From assembly GCA_023213395.1 (NCBI GenBank), contig CM041465.1, positions 157,549,741 through 157,613,740 of the forward strand: a stretch of 64,000 nucleotides of DNA, given 5' to 3'. Source of the DNA: Cycas panzhihuaensis. Lineage: Eukaryota; Cycadophyta. Both the position numbers and the translations under genes were made by a program. This document shows, piece by piece, positions 42,000 to 53,169 of this stretch (the first letter of the stretch is position 1; the number at the start of each line of letters is the position of its first letter). Below the pieces are notes generated by a model, which worked only from the letters and a program-made list of their open reading frames with translations, made no database searches and was not told the DNA's origin.

Positions 42000-42800
42000 A
42001 ACCATGCCATTGTTTCCTATCCAGATGCTTTATTGACCATAGGAAAGATAATGGAAAAAGTTAAGAAATTGCCTGCGATCACATCCTACTGGCTGTACAT
42101 GAGAGCCATAAACTGTGAGCCTGATTTCAACGATGATACGAAGAGTGTCAACTACCTCCACAACCAAGTTAATAAGGGAACCAACACCAACTCGCTTCAG
42201 GATCAACTCGGCCAAGGACCTGTGTTCAAAACAGAATTTTCTGTAGTCAAAACACTTACAATGACGGCGTCTTGATTGTGAGACTCCTGCTTCAACTATG
42301 TGTCCTGAACAGATTCAAAAAAAGAGCTTGATGACAGCCTCATACACTTCAATGTCCTTCAAGTATGATCTGAAGAAATTCTGTCCATATTCATGTAATC
42401 GATTCTGCCTCTGTTATCGCTGAAGATCTGATTACCACCCCCCTTGATCATGCACCGGATGCTAGTAATTTTTGTTATGAAGATAGGTCCAATCTGCTGT
42501 CAGAACCTGGAGGCGTACAAATGGGATATCTTCATGGTCATGTATGCACAGTTAAGCATTATGAGCGCAGAGGACGGCATAAACATCATCACAAGACCAC
42601 CTTGGATCCCAGCCCATCGATACTCTTTTGGGGAAGATTACAAAAAAAAAACTTTCAAGCACTTCACATTCACATCAAAGTATGAAGCAAGCATAAAGAC
42701 CATAGTAAGGCAGGGGCATTCACTGATTGTACAAGAATTGGTCCAATCAGACGTTTTCCTATCTTTATGACATGAGAAATTGATTCCTCTAGATCCTTCA
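42000..42800 (+). other. K leader, likely more captured sequence
   Basis: Plus-strand frames at 42033-42275 (MTIGKIMEKVKKLPAITSYW onward) and 42444-42770 look more protein-like than the opposite strand, but I recognise no family. A third reading of 42445-42620 runs without a stop through a Gly/His-rich part (GGVQMGYLHGHVC). Position and orientation next to the carboxylesterase piece make host origin plausible but unproven. Confidence 0.35.
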
Positions 42801-42929
42801 GTCGCTTTACATAGGTCCCAAATCTGCTGAAATTCAATGCACAATAGAAGCCTGAAGCTGATAGACTGTGTTATTAATCTCTACAGTGTCAAACAACTTG
42901 GTGCAATATTGAAACCATTGATTGTTTCT

Positions 42930-43484
42930 TTTTCATCTTGCTCCCGAGAACAGGTACCCAGCTACATTTGATGATGGGTTCGAGACACTCTGCTGGTTAG
43001 GAAAGCAGGCCAATCTAGCCGAGTGCAATAAATCACTTGGGCTTATTCCAAAGGGATTTTCTCGCAATGTGTCTGATGTCTATATCTTTCCAGGAATGTG
43101 CTTCTTGGTGTAAGCTCGGGTGCAAATATTGCAGACCATAATGCTTGAAAGGCAGTTCAGGCTGGCAAGTTTATTGAACCTGATGAAGAGTTTAGTTTGG
43201 ACTATGGTGCGGCCAACCCTCTTATTCCTGGTAAGGAGCCTCCTCTAAGATTGATGCCTCCAACATTGATAGTAGTGCCATAACTTGACTGGATGAAGGA
43301 CCGTGCAATTGCCTATTCAGAAGCATTAAGAAAGGTGAACATTGATGCTTGGGTGTTTAGAGTATATGAACGCAGTGTTGGATATCCTCCTAAAATCTCG
43401 CTAGGCTAAAGCATGCGCAGAAGATATGGTTATCTAGATTAAGAAATATATCTCCTATAAAGGCCACGAGTTTTCCTATTAATA
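42930..43484 (+). pseudogene. Captured carboxylesterase (CXE11/CXE16-like) fragment
   Basis: The plus strand encodes the C-terminal half of a plant alpha/beta-hydrolase carboxylesterase: LAPENRYPATFDDGFETLCW with LGKQANLAECNKSLG, then after a frameshift near 43095 LLGVSSGANIAD (nucleophile GxSxG), FSLDYGAANPLIPG, LRLMPPTLIVVP, LDWMKDRAIAYSEALRKVN and the terminal ACAEDMVI and KKYISYKGHEFSY with a natural stop. Segments normally present between the nucleophile and FSLD, and around the catalytic His, are missing. At least three in-frame stops are present. It is antisense to element K. The conserved blocks match the CXE11/16 branch as I know it. Confidence 0.85.
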
Positions 43485-43961
43485 AGCCCTTGTCATTTGG
43501 TCATGTTTTAGATCTTTGTGTGGTTGGATCAGTTGCACGATGACACAGCGATTTCTGAGCAACAGTCATTTCATACTTGTGGCTACAGAAAGCTTTTAAC
43601 CATGCCTTCTGTGATAGCTAGGGTTTCAACCCATATATAATTTTCTCATAACCCACAGCACAGTTTCAACGAGCAACCTCAAAATATCAAGTTCTTATAC
43701 AACTTCAAATGTCATTGTTTCTCCATACATTTTGTCCTCTACTTGAAGACGAACCTTAACACATCGCTGTTTCATATAACACACAATAAAGGAGTGATGT
43801 TACCTGGCACACTTCGTAATAGGGCCTTGAAACGTTTCTTCCAATTTGATCTCCAACCTGGCAATCCTTAATGGAGCCACCTCCTTGCTTGAGTGCTTTA
43901 TCCTTCACTAGACTTCTCCTCTCTCAATCTTCTCAATCTTCTTCTTATAGTAGGATGGCCT
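43485..43961 (+). other. K leader between captured gene and primer site
   Basis: The first part (after the natural stop of the carboxylesterase piece) may be its 3' untranslated region. The part near the primer site resembles the leader ends of other copia elements. No gene is seen. Confidence 0.35.
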
Positions 43962-43973
43962 GCTCTGATACCA
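43962..43973 (-). promoter_or_regulatory. Primer binding site of K
   Basis: The plus strand reads GCTCTGATACCA, the complement of TGGTATCAGAGC, directly against the 5' LTR. Confidence 0.92.
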
Positions 43974-44323
43974 TGTTACATTTTAACATGGAAGGCATCA
44001 ATCACCACATACGCCACAATAACAATAACCAAACATAACCTTCACTTGATTAATATAAGCATAACTCTAATACATCAAGGACTCAATATGAGTCACTATG
44101 ATGACTTATTTTTCATATACCACCACAACCACTTTTATATACTAAGTGGGTGGGAGATCACACTATAGATCTAATGCATGTGGGACTATTATCTTTACTC
44201 TAACTAATGACATTACACTACTAATTTCACCAATAACGCTATAATGACAAATGACTCTTACCCTCTAATACTTGAGACTATTGACCCTAAGACTCACACA
44301 ACATTAAATATTATATTCTAACA
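43974..44323 (-). repeat. 5' LTR of K
   Basis: A 350-bp LTR from TGTTACATTTTAACATGG to ATTCTAACA, partner of 39503-39851. It is followed by GAGCC. Confidence 0.92.
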
Positions 44324-45000
44324 GAGCCACATAAGTCTGTACGAACTAGCTGCAAAGGTTATGATGCACGCCATGTGTTATCTTTAGGAAAAGGCATTCT
44401 ATGTCGAGTCTCCATAATACATGCTTCATAAAGACACTTTGATGTAGATATCTTTGGAAGCCCACACACCCTGTTTTTATTAAACATCAATTTGATGATT
44501 TTTACGCTTAAATGGCTTAGTTTGTTATGCGAAAGCTAATCTTTGTTCATAGATTATGTGACAGAATAAGCGGGTGTAGTATGAAGTGTAATATTTGATG
44601 CATCCAATTTATAAAGACCATGGTCCTCATGAACAATGGCTACTACTTGGTCATTTCTATCACTAATTGTACATTTTTCACCTTTAAATAATACACTCAT
44701 CTACTGTTTGTCCAATTGACTAATAGATAAGAGGTTTTTTTCCATGGGAAATGTGGGAGTAGGTTTGTTTGGTGAATGAAATGAGTCAATTTTGCCTATA
44801 CCAGATATCTCGACTGATTCATTATTTCCAAATGTCATTGTTTGACCTTTTCTTTCTTTGATGTTGTAGAGCAACTCATCATTGTCTGTCATGTGACGAG
44901 ATGCCCCTCAGTCAATGATCCATGTACTATCACTTTGTGAATTGTGATAAGCACAAAACAACTTTTCTTCATCTACAAATCGATTTGTGTGACATTGGTT
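44324..45000 (-). pseudogene. G integrase start, pre-integrase and protease
   Basis: Minus-strand pieces in order from the right: protease HMTDNDELLYNIKERKGQTM and the MEKNLLSISQLDKQ block (44701-44892), a broken pre-integrase stretch around 44450-44560, and the junction to the integrase at 44324. Stops are frequent. The DSG of the protease (near 44908) reads as a changed codon row after a stop. Confidence 0.8.
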
Positions 45001-45922
45001 GCCGCCTCTAAAGCCCCCTCTTCTCTTTGACCTCCTCGATTTGGTCTAGGTGGTTGTTGTTGCTGCTGTTGCTGATATTGTTGCTGATGTGACTGCTAGA
45101 ACTGCTGCTGTTGTTGCTACTGCAAGATAGATTGCTTCTTTTGATATTTAGGTGCTATGTGGCCCAGTTTGCCACAATAATGACATATGACATTGGCTTT
45201 TGATATGCCAATGTTCATATTCCCAAACTATTTGTGAGGTACTTGTTTGAGGTTTTGTTTGGCCTTAAATTTGGCTATAAATGCACTTGAAGTTGATGGT
45301 TCACCTTGTTAGAAGTAAATTTGCTCTTCTTGAAGTAGAAGACTTTCAAGTTGATTGAAAGTAAAAGTAGCAAGTGTGCTGTCGTCGGTGATTGAGGAGA
45401 TGAATCCATTGTATTCCTTTAGCAAAGCGTGCAAAGTGGCAATTACAAGTTCATCCCTCAAAGCTGATTTTCCAAGAGTATTAAACTCAATACAAATTTC
45501 TTTGATAGAAGATAAAAATACTGAGATGGGCTTAACAAATCTCAAAGAATACATTTTAGCTTTTGTCATGATGATGCGAGCATCATCTTGCCTTTCATAC
45601 AATGAAGTCAAAATGTCTCAAGCTTCTTTTGAAGTATGAGCACAATCAATGTCTTGATCAACATTTACATCAACAACCATATGAAGAAATGCTAAGGCAA
45701 TTTCATCCTTAGCCTCCCAAGTAGCAAGTAAAGTAGGATTAGGATAAATAAGTACATTTCTTTCATTTGAGCTTTCAACAGGTACCAATTTGGGATTCTT
45801 CCCAGATATAAATGCCCAAAATTCATTCATTATTAACAGATTTTGTGTTTGCCTCTTCTATTCCTGATAATTATATTGTCCATTTTTATGGTACATGCAT
45901 TAAGCATGTTAATAGCAGACAC
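45001..45922 (-). pseudogene. G gag with altered zinc knuckle
   Basis: Gag pieces: SAINMLNACT near 45895-45920, with the usual ATG start changed to GTG; MNEFWAFISGKNPKLVPV (45618-45830); LYERQDDARIIMTKAKMYSL and FNQLESLLLQEEQIYF (45309-45611). The knuckle near 45150-45190 reads CHYCGKLGHIAPKY, so the last Cys has become Tyr. A Gln-rich, frameshifted tail follows. Confidence 0.82.
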
Positions 45923-47721
45923 AATATTAAAGTTGATTAAAAGTTTCTTGAAGTTAGCAGATGACTTAGAGACTCAAAACTTTCATCGCTTAAGTTCCAC
46001 CTTCTAACACGCCAACAACCCTTATCTTACAAGAAGATCCAATAACTAATGAGAGTGATCCAACAACTAATGGTCCAACCTTGATCTTTCTAGATAGATC
46101 CAGCAATTGGCCAAGTCAAATCTAGAACAAAGCTTGGTAGGGTTGATTTGTATGGACATACCGTGCTTTCCTTGGGATTCTTAGCCCCAATAACACCCTT
46201 TCGAACTCCCTTTTTTCCAAGAGGATCTCAATTGTTGTGCACTGATCATACGATTGGTTGGTTTCCCAAGAAATGCACTAAGCTTTAAATTTTTAGAGGC
46301 AAGGCTTTAACTATTTTTGGGCCTCTCCAACAAAATTTTAAAGCAAAATTTAATGGTTTAAGTTGACTTAGATTAATTTGTTTAAGTGGATGCCATTGTT
46401 GCTTACAATGTTTGATCAAATCTCAATGAAAAAGGCTTCAAAATGAAGCAATTTAAATACATAAAAAATAATACAAAGTGTTGTAAACGCACTTAAAAAT
46501 ATAAAAAAAAGTGCTAAGTGTCTAATGAAAATTTGTTTGCCTCAATGTAATGCCTTGAGTGGTTTCGTTTTAAGTGTACATAAATGACTACCAAATGAGA
46601 ATTTAATAAAGTGTGCCAAGTAGACAATCCACCACCATAGTTTTAGGACTTTTAACATAGTCCTAACCGGCCTTTAAAAGTTATTTTTTATTAAAAAATG
46701 AGTGATTTTGTGCCCTTTTTGATGACTAGGACATCAAGCTCACCTCACAGGGAGCTTTATTAAAATAAGTACAATATGATTTTATCACTAATGAGTATAA
46801 AAATCACTAAAATCACTTGTTTTGAGTCAAAAATACATTTACAATTTTTTTTAATGGGTTAATGAACTCAAAAAATTAAAAAATGAGGCTAAAAATGACT
46901 AAAAAGTGATTAAATATCGTTAAAAAGAGCACTTAAAAATCAAACGATAGAGAAAGCCCTTTATTAAAAATGGAATATACTTGAGCATATGCTTAATTGT
47001 ATAAAACAAAGTATGTTTTATAAAGTTCCTCGATCAAATTTTCGGTCGAAAATTATTCTCGATGATTTAGATGGCGGCGCGACTTCTGTGGATATATAGA
47101 CAGTGAAATCTCACTATAGATTGAATGGATCACCACAGAATTTTCGGAGTAGGGTCATGGCAGCTGGCAGAAGATTTTCCTAAAGTTTGAGCCCCTCTCT
47201 CTTTGCATGAAAAGATCTAAGCAAATAAAGATCTTATAAGGGTGCACGGACGTATGAGCTCAGGCAGTAGCCAAATTAGTTTTAGGATTTGAAATCTCAG
47301 TTAGATGCTTTGAATGTCTTCTCCCAGAGCAACACCACCTGCAGGAATCAACAGAACAACCCAGAAAGAGGAAATCTACAAAAGACCAATGATTTCCACT
47401 TTAGAAAAACGCCTAATAAGCAATAAATCTGCCCAACACTGTGTGAGAGGCAATTCACTAGAGATTCAGATTGAAATGAGTAGAGTGGAATTGATTTCTA
47501 GTAAAAGAATGAAGATTTTTCAATGATTTATTGATAAAATCTCCAAAAATAAAATTTATTTTGTAGAAAAGCAAAGAAAACAATGATTTTTATATTATTT
47601 CTTTGTTGCGCTTAACGAATATGAGCTTAAAAAAATTTCAAAAGATAAAATTACTGAACTTCAACTTGCAAATATCAAATAAATAGTGGGAAATTGTAGA
47701 AAATAACCCAAACTCAGCCTT
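45923..47721 (-). other. G leader, left part
   Basis: This AT-rich leader shares blocks with H, M and A1. One is the CCAATAACACCC stretch near 46187. Another, with H and M, is the segment near 47040-47170 that contains TTGAATGGATC. M is inserted at 47726 exactly in the conserved CCTTGGATT stem next to the primer site. The open frame at 47314-47526 has no recognisable domain. Confidence 0.6.
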
Positions 47722-47726
47722 GGATT

Positions 47727-48272
47727 TGTGAAAGATGGCATTTAGCCTACATGAACCAGGATTTAGAAAGATGTTCTACTTTAGTTCTAGAATAAAGAAG
47801 ATCAACACTAACAATGGAAGTTACTCAAGAAAACAAGATAAAAGAAAAAAACATGAAAGAGCATGAGCAAGATGATACCAAAATGTGGAGGAGATGGAAT
47901 TGGTTCAATCTCTAAATGAATATCAGTTTGATTAGCAAATTGACAGCATAACAATACAACTCAAACTCTATATATGAGATACGTGAGAAGTGGTCTCAAT
48001 ATATAGAGGTACAAAAGAGACCTACGATGTTGGATGTTAGACAAGTGTCAAACATCTAAGCTACATTCTTTGCATATAGGACGTGTCCTTTTGGGCTCTC
48101 AAGTGAGCAAAAGTGCATCAGGGTCATTTTGATCCTTAAGTCACAATGTTATGTCACTAGGAAAAAATGTGGGTGTGCACCTTATCACTTAAGTGATAAG
48201 TCACCTCATAAAGTATAAATATACATGAAAAATAAAGTACATATGCTTAACATGTAAACATAAGGTTTAATA
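47727..48272 (-). repeat. 3' LTR of M
   Basis: 546 bp on the plus strand from TGTGAAAGATGG to GGTTTAATA, followed by CCCCCCCTTACTATT, the complement of the polypurine tract. Confidence 0.92.
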
Positions 48273-49122
48273 CCCCCCCTTACTATTTGCAATGTTAAGT
48301 CGAACCCCTAGTCCTTCTCTAAGTTTTACAGACTTTTCTCTACCAAGAGGCTTGGTAAAGATATCTGTTGTTTGCTGCTCTGTGGGTCTCTAATGGAGGT
48401 TGATCTCAACGTTTTGAACATGCTCTCTGATGAACCTCGATGGGTTTGGTTCATGCATGAAAGATTGGATTCTTAGTTAACTTGAGTACACTCTGATTGT
48501 TGCAATATAGCCTGGTGGGGTGATCCTACTCAAGTCCAAGCTCTCCAAGAATCAGTCGAAGCCAGATAGCCTCACAAGATGTGCTAACTGTAGCTTTGTA
48601 CTATGCTTCTGTGGATGACAAAGTAACATTGGGTTGCTTCTTGCAATTCTGCAAAATAACTCTAGAACCAAGGGTAAAACAGTATCTCGAGGTTGATCTC
48701 TGGCTATCTTGGCATCCTGCCCAATCAGAATCTGAAAACCCTTCCAAGATGAAGTTCTCATTCTGTACATATTGAAGGCCATGCTGTAATGTGCCTCTAA
48801 TGTATTTCAGTATGCGTTTTGCTGCATTCCAATGTTTCTGATTGGGTTGAGACATGTATCTGGAGCAAATCCCAATGGCAAATGAAATGTTCGGTCTAGT
48901 GTTGGTGACGTAGATTAAGCTACTAACTAGTTGCCGAAAAAGAGTGGGATCTGCAGGTTCAACTTTCTCATTGAGAGTCAGCTTTGTTCCATTCTCCATA
49001 GGTGTAGGCGCTGGTTTGCAGTCTTGCATCTTGAATCGCTGCAAAATGTTCTAAGAATATTTGGCTTGGGAGATGCAGATATAGCTTGGCTGTTGCCATA
49101 CCTCAAAGCCTAAAAAGTAATG
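48273..49122 (-). pseudogene. M RT C-terminus and RNase H
   Basis: Minus-strand frame 48601-49044 has KPAPTPMENGTKL-type sequence (CKPAPTPMENG), LIYVTNTRPNISFAIGICS, MSQPNQKHWNAAKRILKYI and EGFSDSDWAGCQDSQRSTSRY, with the first RNase H Asp, up to LSSTEA. The C-terminal RNase H (48273-48600) is in broken frames. The frame ends upstream at FEVW (about 49110), where the deletion joins the leader. Confidence 0.87.
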
Positions 49123-51386
49123 TTGAAATTGTAAACTTTTAAAGCTAGTAGATGATCTTGGAAACTCTAAGCTTTTGTCACTTAAGTTCCACCTTCTAAC
49201 AAGCCAACAATCCTGATTTTACTAGAAGATCCAATAATTGAATGGAATGATGAGGGGTGGAGGACTAGGTAAAAGAGTTGGTCCAACCTTGATTTATAGA
49301 GGAGATCCAATGGTTGACCAAGTCAAATCTGGAACAAGGCAGGTAGGGTTGATCTGCATGGACGTACCATGCTTTCCCTGGGATTCACAGCCCCAATAAC
49401 ACCCTTTTCGAACCTCCTTTTCCTCAAGAAACCTTAATTGTTGTGCACTAACCATACGGTCGCTTGGTTCCCTAGGGAATGCACCAAGCTTAAGGTTATT
49501 TCAGAGGCAAGGTTTGAATCTTTTTTGGGCCTCTCCCACCAGATTTTAAAGTCACTTTTTAATGATGTTTAAGTGAATGTTAGATTAATTTTACTTGGTA
49601 GATGTACTTGTGAGAATGTTTTGTAGAACAACTTAAATGAGCTTCAACATGAAGCAAAGTACATCAAGAAAATAACATAAAAAAGTGTTTTACAACGGCA
49701 CTTTAAAGGATGAAAAAAGTGCTTAAGAAACCAAGTAAAAACTAAGTAAAAAATAAACTTTTTGCTTAAGTATGATGAAGCAGGTGGGTTCCTTTTGATG
49801 AAAAATAGCCACTTGAAGATGAGAAAGAGTCACTTTGCAAATGTAGACACTAGCAACCAAGTGTTAGGACTTAATATAGTCCTAACTAGCAACAAAAAAA
49901 GAGTGACATTTTATTAAAAAAATGAGTTTTGGGTCCTTTTTTGAACTAGGGCATTAGGTCAGCATGTAGGGAGCCTTAATAAAACACTTAAAAATGTGAT
50001 TTTTTGCTTTTACAATGATGAAAATAACCAAAAACGTCAATGAGTCATTGTTTACACATTCAAATTTTTTTATGTGAAAAGTGAACTCAAGAAAATTAAA
50101 AAGATGAAAAATCAGCCATTTAATTGATAAAATATCAATTAATTAACATAAGAAAGGAGAACTTTAGGTAAATGGAAAATATTAAAGTAAGAATATTCTA
50201 ACTTACATAACCTAAAGTTTTAAAGTTAAAGTTGAAATAAGAAATTTTTGTAAAAAAATCAAAATCGCATTTTGGCGGTCGCACGATTAAAGAAACAATC
50301 AAATCGATCGATTTTCTCAAATACTTCACCGATTCAAATGAAATTTGAGAGGAAGGTTTGGATCCCCTCTACAAAGGCCCAACTCAATTTTGATGAGATT
50401 TGGCTGACTGTGGATGGAGTATGAAGTGTTAGAAGGAGAAAATGGGTGCATAGAGAGCTCTGTTCGAATCAGCAACTGTGCGACTGTGGAATGACGTACG
50501 TTGGTTTGAGGAACTTTATGGGACCCACGTAGGGTAGAAAGATCTTCGGAGGAGCAACTGAAGGATGGAGGTGAACCACAGGAACAATTTGGAGACGTTC
50601 TGGGATTTGAAGTGTCACCTAGAACTGAAGAGAGGATTGCGTAGTACAACAGGGACAACTGTATAGTTGTCTAGTGTTACAAACCCTTTCTCAAGACTTT
50701 AAATCTCCTTTTTAATGATCTCCGAACCTGCAATAAGGATCAGACAGAGGGCAACTAGCAGAAACGAGTAATTTTTTAAGAAAATTTGCTCTGTCAGTAG
50801 AAAAACAGCCCAAAGCAGTGAAAACTCAGGTGCAGACTGAATGGAGTGAAGGAGGGATTGATTTTCGGTCACAATCTCATACAAACTCCTAAGATCTGGT
50901 TTAAATTTGCAGAAATTATTTTTTTTTCTAAAGAAGAAACACAGAAAATCACTATTTTGAAGTAAAAACATTGAAAAGTAGTAATAGATCTATCCAACAC
51001 AGTTAGAAAACTGCAGCAAATTAGTTGTAGGTCATAAATGAGAACCAAAAGACTGATTTACAATTTAAAAAACTGAGTAAATTCCTGAGATCTGCAAGAA
51101 ATTCTTCAAAAAATAAATTTTTTATGAAGAAAAATCAGTGAAAAACACTGTTTTCAACAATATTTGACTTGTACACCACTGAATTTTGTCTGAAAAAACT
51201 TTTTAGATATGAAATGAGCCTGCGCCAGCATGCAAGTAGCTTGAAAATGCTTGGATCTGCTGAAAAATAGGACAAACAAGCCTTGGATCGCCTTCGAAGA
51301 GCGAAGGTCGTCACCAAGGTTTTGTAAACCCTAACTAGATCTTCTTGAAAGCAAGAAATGAGAACAGAGAGGAACACTCTTCTACT
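49123..51386 (-). other. M leader
   Basis: This leader of about 2.3 kb is very similar in order to that of H. It contains the TAGGGAATGCACCAAGC block (49471-49487), a stretch at 50270-50600 with GGGACCCACGTAGGG, and the conserved two-stem structure at 51281-51319 next to the primer site. No coding frame is supported. Confidence 0.65.
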
Positions 51387-51398
51387 GCTCTGATACCA
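51387..51398 (-). promoter_or_regulatory. Primer binding site of M
   Basis: The plus strand reads GCTCTGATACCA, the complement of TGGTATCAGAGC, two bases from the 5' LTR. Confidence 0.92.
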
Positions 51399-51400
51399 AA

Positions 51401-51946
51401 TGTGAAAGATGGCATTTAGCCTACATCAACCAGGATCTAGAAAGATGTTTTACTCTAGTTCTAGAATAAAGAAGATCAACACTAACAATGAAAGCTTCTC
51501 AAGTAAACAAGATAAAAGACCAAAGCATGAAAGAGAATGAGCAGGATGATACCAAAATGTGGAGGAGATGGAATTGGTCTAATCTCCAAATGAATATCAA
51601 TTTGATTAACAAATTGGCAGCATAACAATACAACTCAAACTCTATATATGAGATACATGGGAAGTGGTCTCCATATATAGAGTTATGGAAGAGACCTAAG
51701 GTGTTGGATGTTTGACAAGTGTTAAACATCCAAGTTACATCCTTTGCATGTAGGACGTGTCCTTTTGGGCTCTCAAGTGAGCAAAAGTGCATAAGGGTCA
51801 TTTTGACCCTTAAGTCACAATGTTATGTCACTAGGAAAGAATGTGGGTGTGCACTTTATCACTTAAGTGATAAGTCACCCCATAAAGTACAAATATACAT
51901 GAAAAATAAAGTACATATGCTTAACATGTAAATATAAGGTTTAATA
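51401..51946 (-). repeat. 5' LTR of M
   Basis: A 546-bp partner of 47727-48272, ending TTTAATA before GGATT. Confidence 0.92.
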
Positions 51947-51951
51947 GGATT

Positions 51952-52047
51952 GCCTTTAAAGAATGAAGGTCTTCACCAAGGGTTTGGAACCCTCTCTCAA
52001 ATTTGAAAAAAAAATAGAAATGCTGCTCTCAGCAAGCTCTGACAGCA
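51952..52047 (-). other. G leader end and primer site
   Basis: After M and one GGATT copy the G leader resumes GCCTTTAAAGAATGAAGGTC (a decayed form of the hairpin). It then runs to GCTCTGACAGCA (52036-52047), a mutated complement of the initiator tRNA-Met primer site with two or three changes. Confidence 0.7.
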
Positions 52048-52052
52048 AATGA

Positions 52053-52599
52053 TGAGAATGATCGCATTTAGCCTACACACCCTTAGGATCTAATGGGGAG
52101 GAAAGTTTACTACAATATAAAGATGATTAACCTCTAACTAGGCAAGCATGGAGATGAGCACATAAGCGAGCATAGGCACAACAATCACAAGCATGATAAG
52201 GATACAAATACAGAGGAGAAGGAATTGATCCGACTCCAAATAAATAAGAATAACTTAGATTAACAAGAACAACATAATAATACAACACCCTCTCATACAA
52301 GATACATGAGAAAGGGTCTCAATATATAGAGACCTTGGAACATTGCATATTTAACGAATGTCAAACATGCAAGCTAGCTAGTTGCATGTGGGACAAGTGT
52401 TCCATTGGGGCTCTCTTGTGAGCACAAGTACATGAGGGCACATTAACCCTCAAGTTACAACGTTGTGCAGCTAGAAAGAATGTGGGTGTGTACTTTATCA
52501 CGTTAAGGATAAAGTCACAGTAACATAAAGTTATATAAAGTGCATCAATAATACATTATATCGCTTAACATTTAAACATAAAGGTTTAAATGTTTAACA
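52053..52599 (-). repeat. 5' LTR of G
   Basis: A LTR of about 547 bp, partner of 29373-29893. The right end reads GGTTTAAATGTTTAACA, eight bases longer than the partner, so the edge is slightly uncertain. Confidence 0.82.
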
Positions 52600-53100
52600 A
52601 AGTCCTAGATAATGGCCAAGTTAAAATATCTGTCTACTCTGTTCATAATCCAATGAGACAATTCTTTTAAGGTATATGGATATATTGGAAAATACAAGCT
52701 TATTGCACGTATCGACCCAGGGAGCACCTGTAACTTTATTGATATTATTGTTGCCAAGAGGTTAGGTCTTAATGTAGATAAGGAAAGAGATTTTGACATC
52801 ACCATACGTGGAGGAGATTCGATTCTCTACTAAGGTAAAATTAGGCAAGAACAAATTCAATTGGATGCAATAATGATCCCCGCGGATTTCTACACTTTCA
52901 ATGTCAGAGTCTTTGATGTAGTAATGGGAGTGGAGTGGCTAACGGCCTTGGGAACATTTGGACTTAATCATGATGAAAACTTCATTTGGTTTCATATGAA
53001 TGGGGTGTTCCGCTAGATTTTAGGGATTGAGACCTTGAAATCATCATTCTTCCCTATAGAGAAAATGGACAAATTAGTATAAAAGGGGTAAGCAGGTTTT
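52600..53100 (+). pseudogene. F protease
   Basis: Plus-strand reading LIARIDPGSTCNFIDIIVAKR (about 52700-52765) is the gypsy protease active site, with DSG changed to DPG. It is followed by TIRGGDSILY, a stop, and FDVVMGVEWLTALGTFGLNHD, the conserved G..WL block. The layout is the same as in element B's protease. Confidence 0.82.
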
Positions 53101-53169
53101 ATGATAAGAGATTTTTGCTATACAAGGAGAAGATTGGAAAGAGCCTTTAGACACCCAAAAATAAGAGCA

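Larger units (their letters stand above)
39503..44323 (-). mobile_element. Element K: non-autonomous LTR element with captured host sequence
   Basis: Two LTRs of 349 and 350 bp (39503-39851 and 43974-44323) are flanked by GAGCG (39498-39502) and GAGCC (44324-44328), a 5-bp duplication with one mismatch. The original target in G's integrase region is readable across the junction. The primer site (43962-43973) puts the element on the minus strand. Internally there is a copia-type gag but no protease, integrase, RT or RNase H. Between primer site and gag it carries plant gene fragments in antisense orientation. By eye the LTRs differ at about 10 positions (about 3%). Confidence 0.92.
47727..51946 (-). 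mobile_element. Element M: internally deleted copia copy
   Basis: Two 546-bp LTRs (47727-48272 and 51401-51946) are flanked by a perfect 5-bp duplication GGATT (47722-47726 and 51947-51951). The primer site is 51387-51398. The internal part keeps only the RT C-terminus and RNase H, then jumps at about 49122 straight into the leader. Gag, protease, integrase and most of RT are missing. Both LTRs end TTTAATA where the other elements end TTTAACA. Confidence 0.93.
29373..52599 (-). mobile_element. Element G: copia retrotransposon broken by J, K and M
   Basis: The LTRs are 29373-29893 and 52053-52599, similar to the A1 type but with about 10% divergence by eye. The plus strand reads TGAGAATAATGGCATTTAGCC at the left and TTTAACA at the right. 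The minus-strand order after removing the nested elements is: primer site 52036-52047, leader, gag, protease, integrase, RT and RNase H. J splits the RNase H, K splits the integrase and M lies in the leader. I could not find a clean 5-bp target duplication for G. It lies in F between gag and protease. Confidence 0.85.

Noticed and set aside
29368-52604. A target duplication for element G
   Set aside because: Flanks TCTAT and AGTCC do not match, and the right LTR edge has eight extra bases, so no duplication can be claimed.
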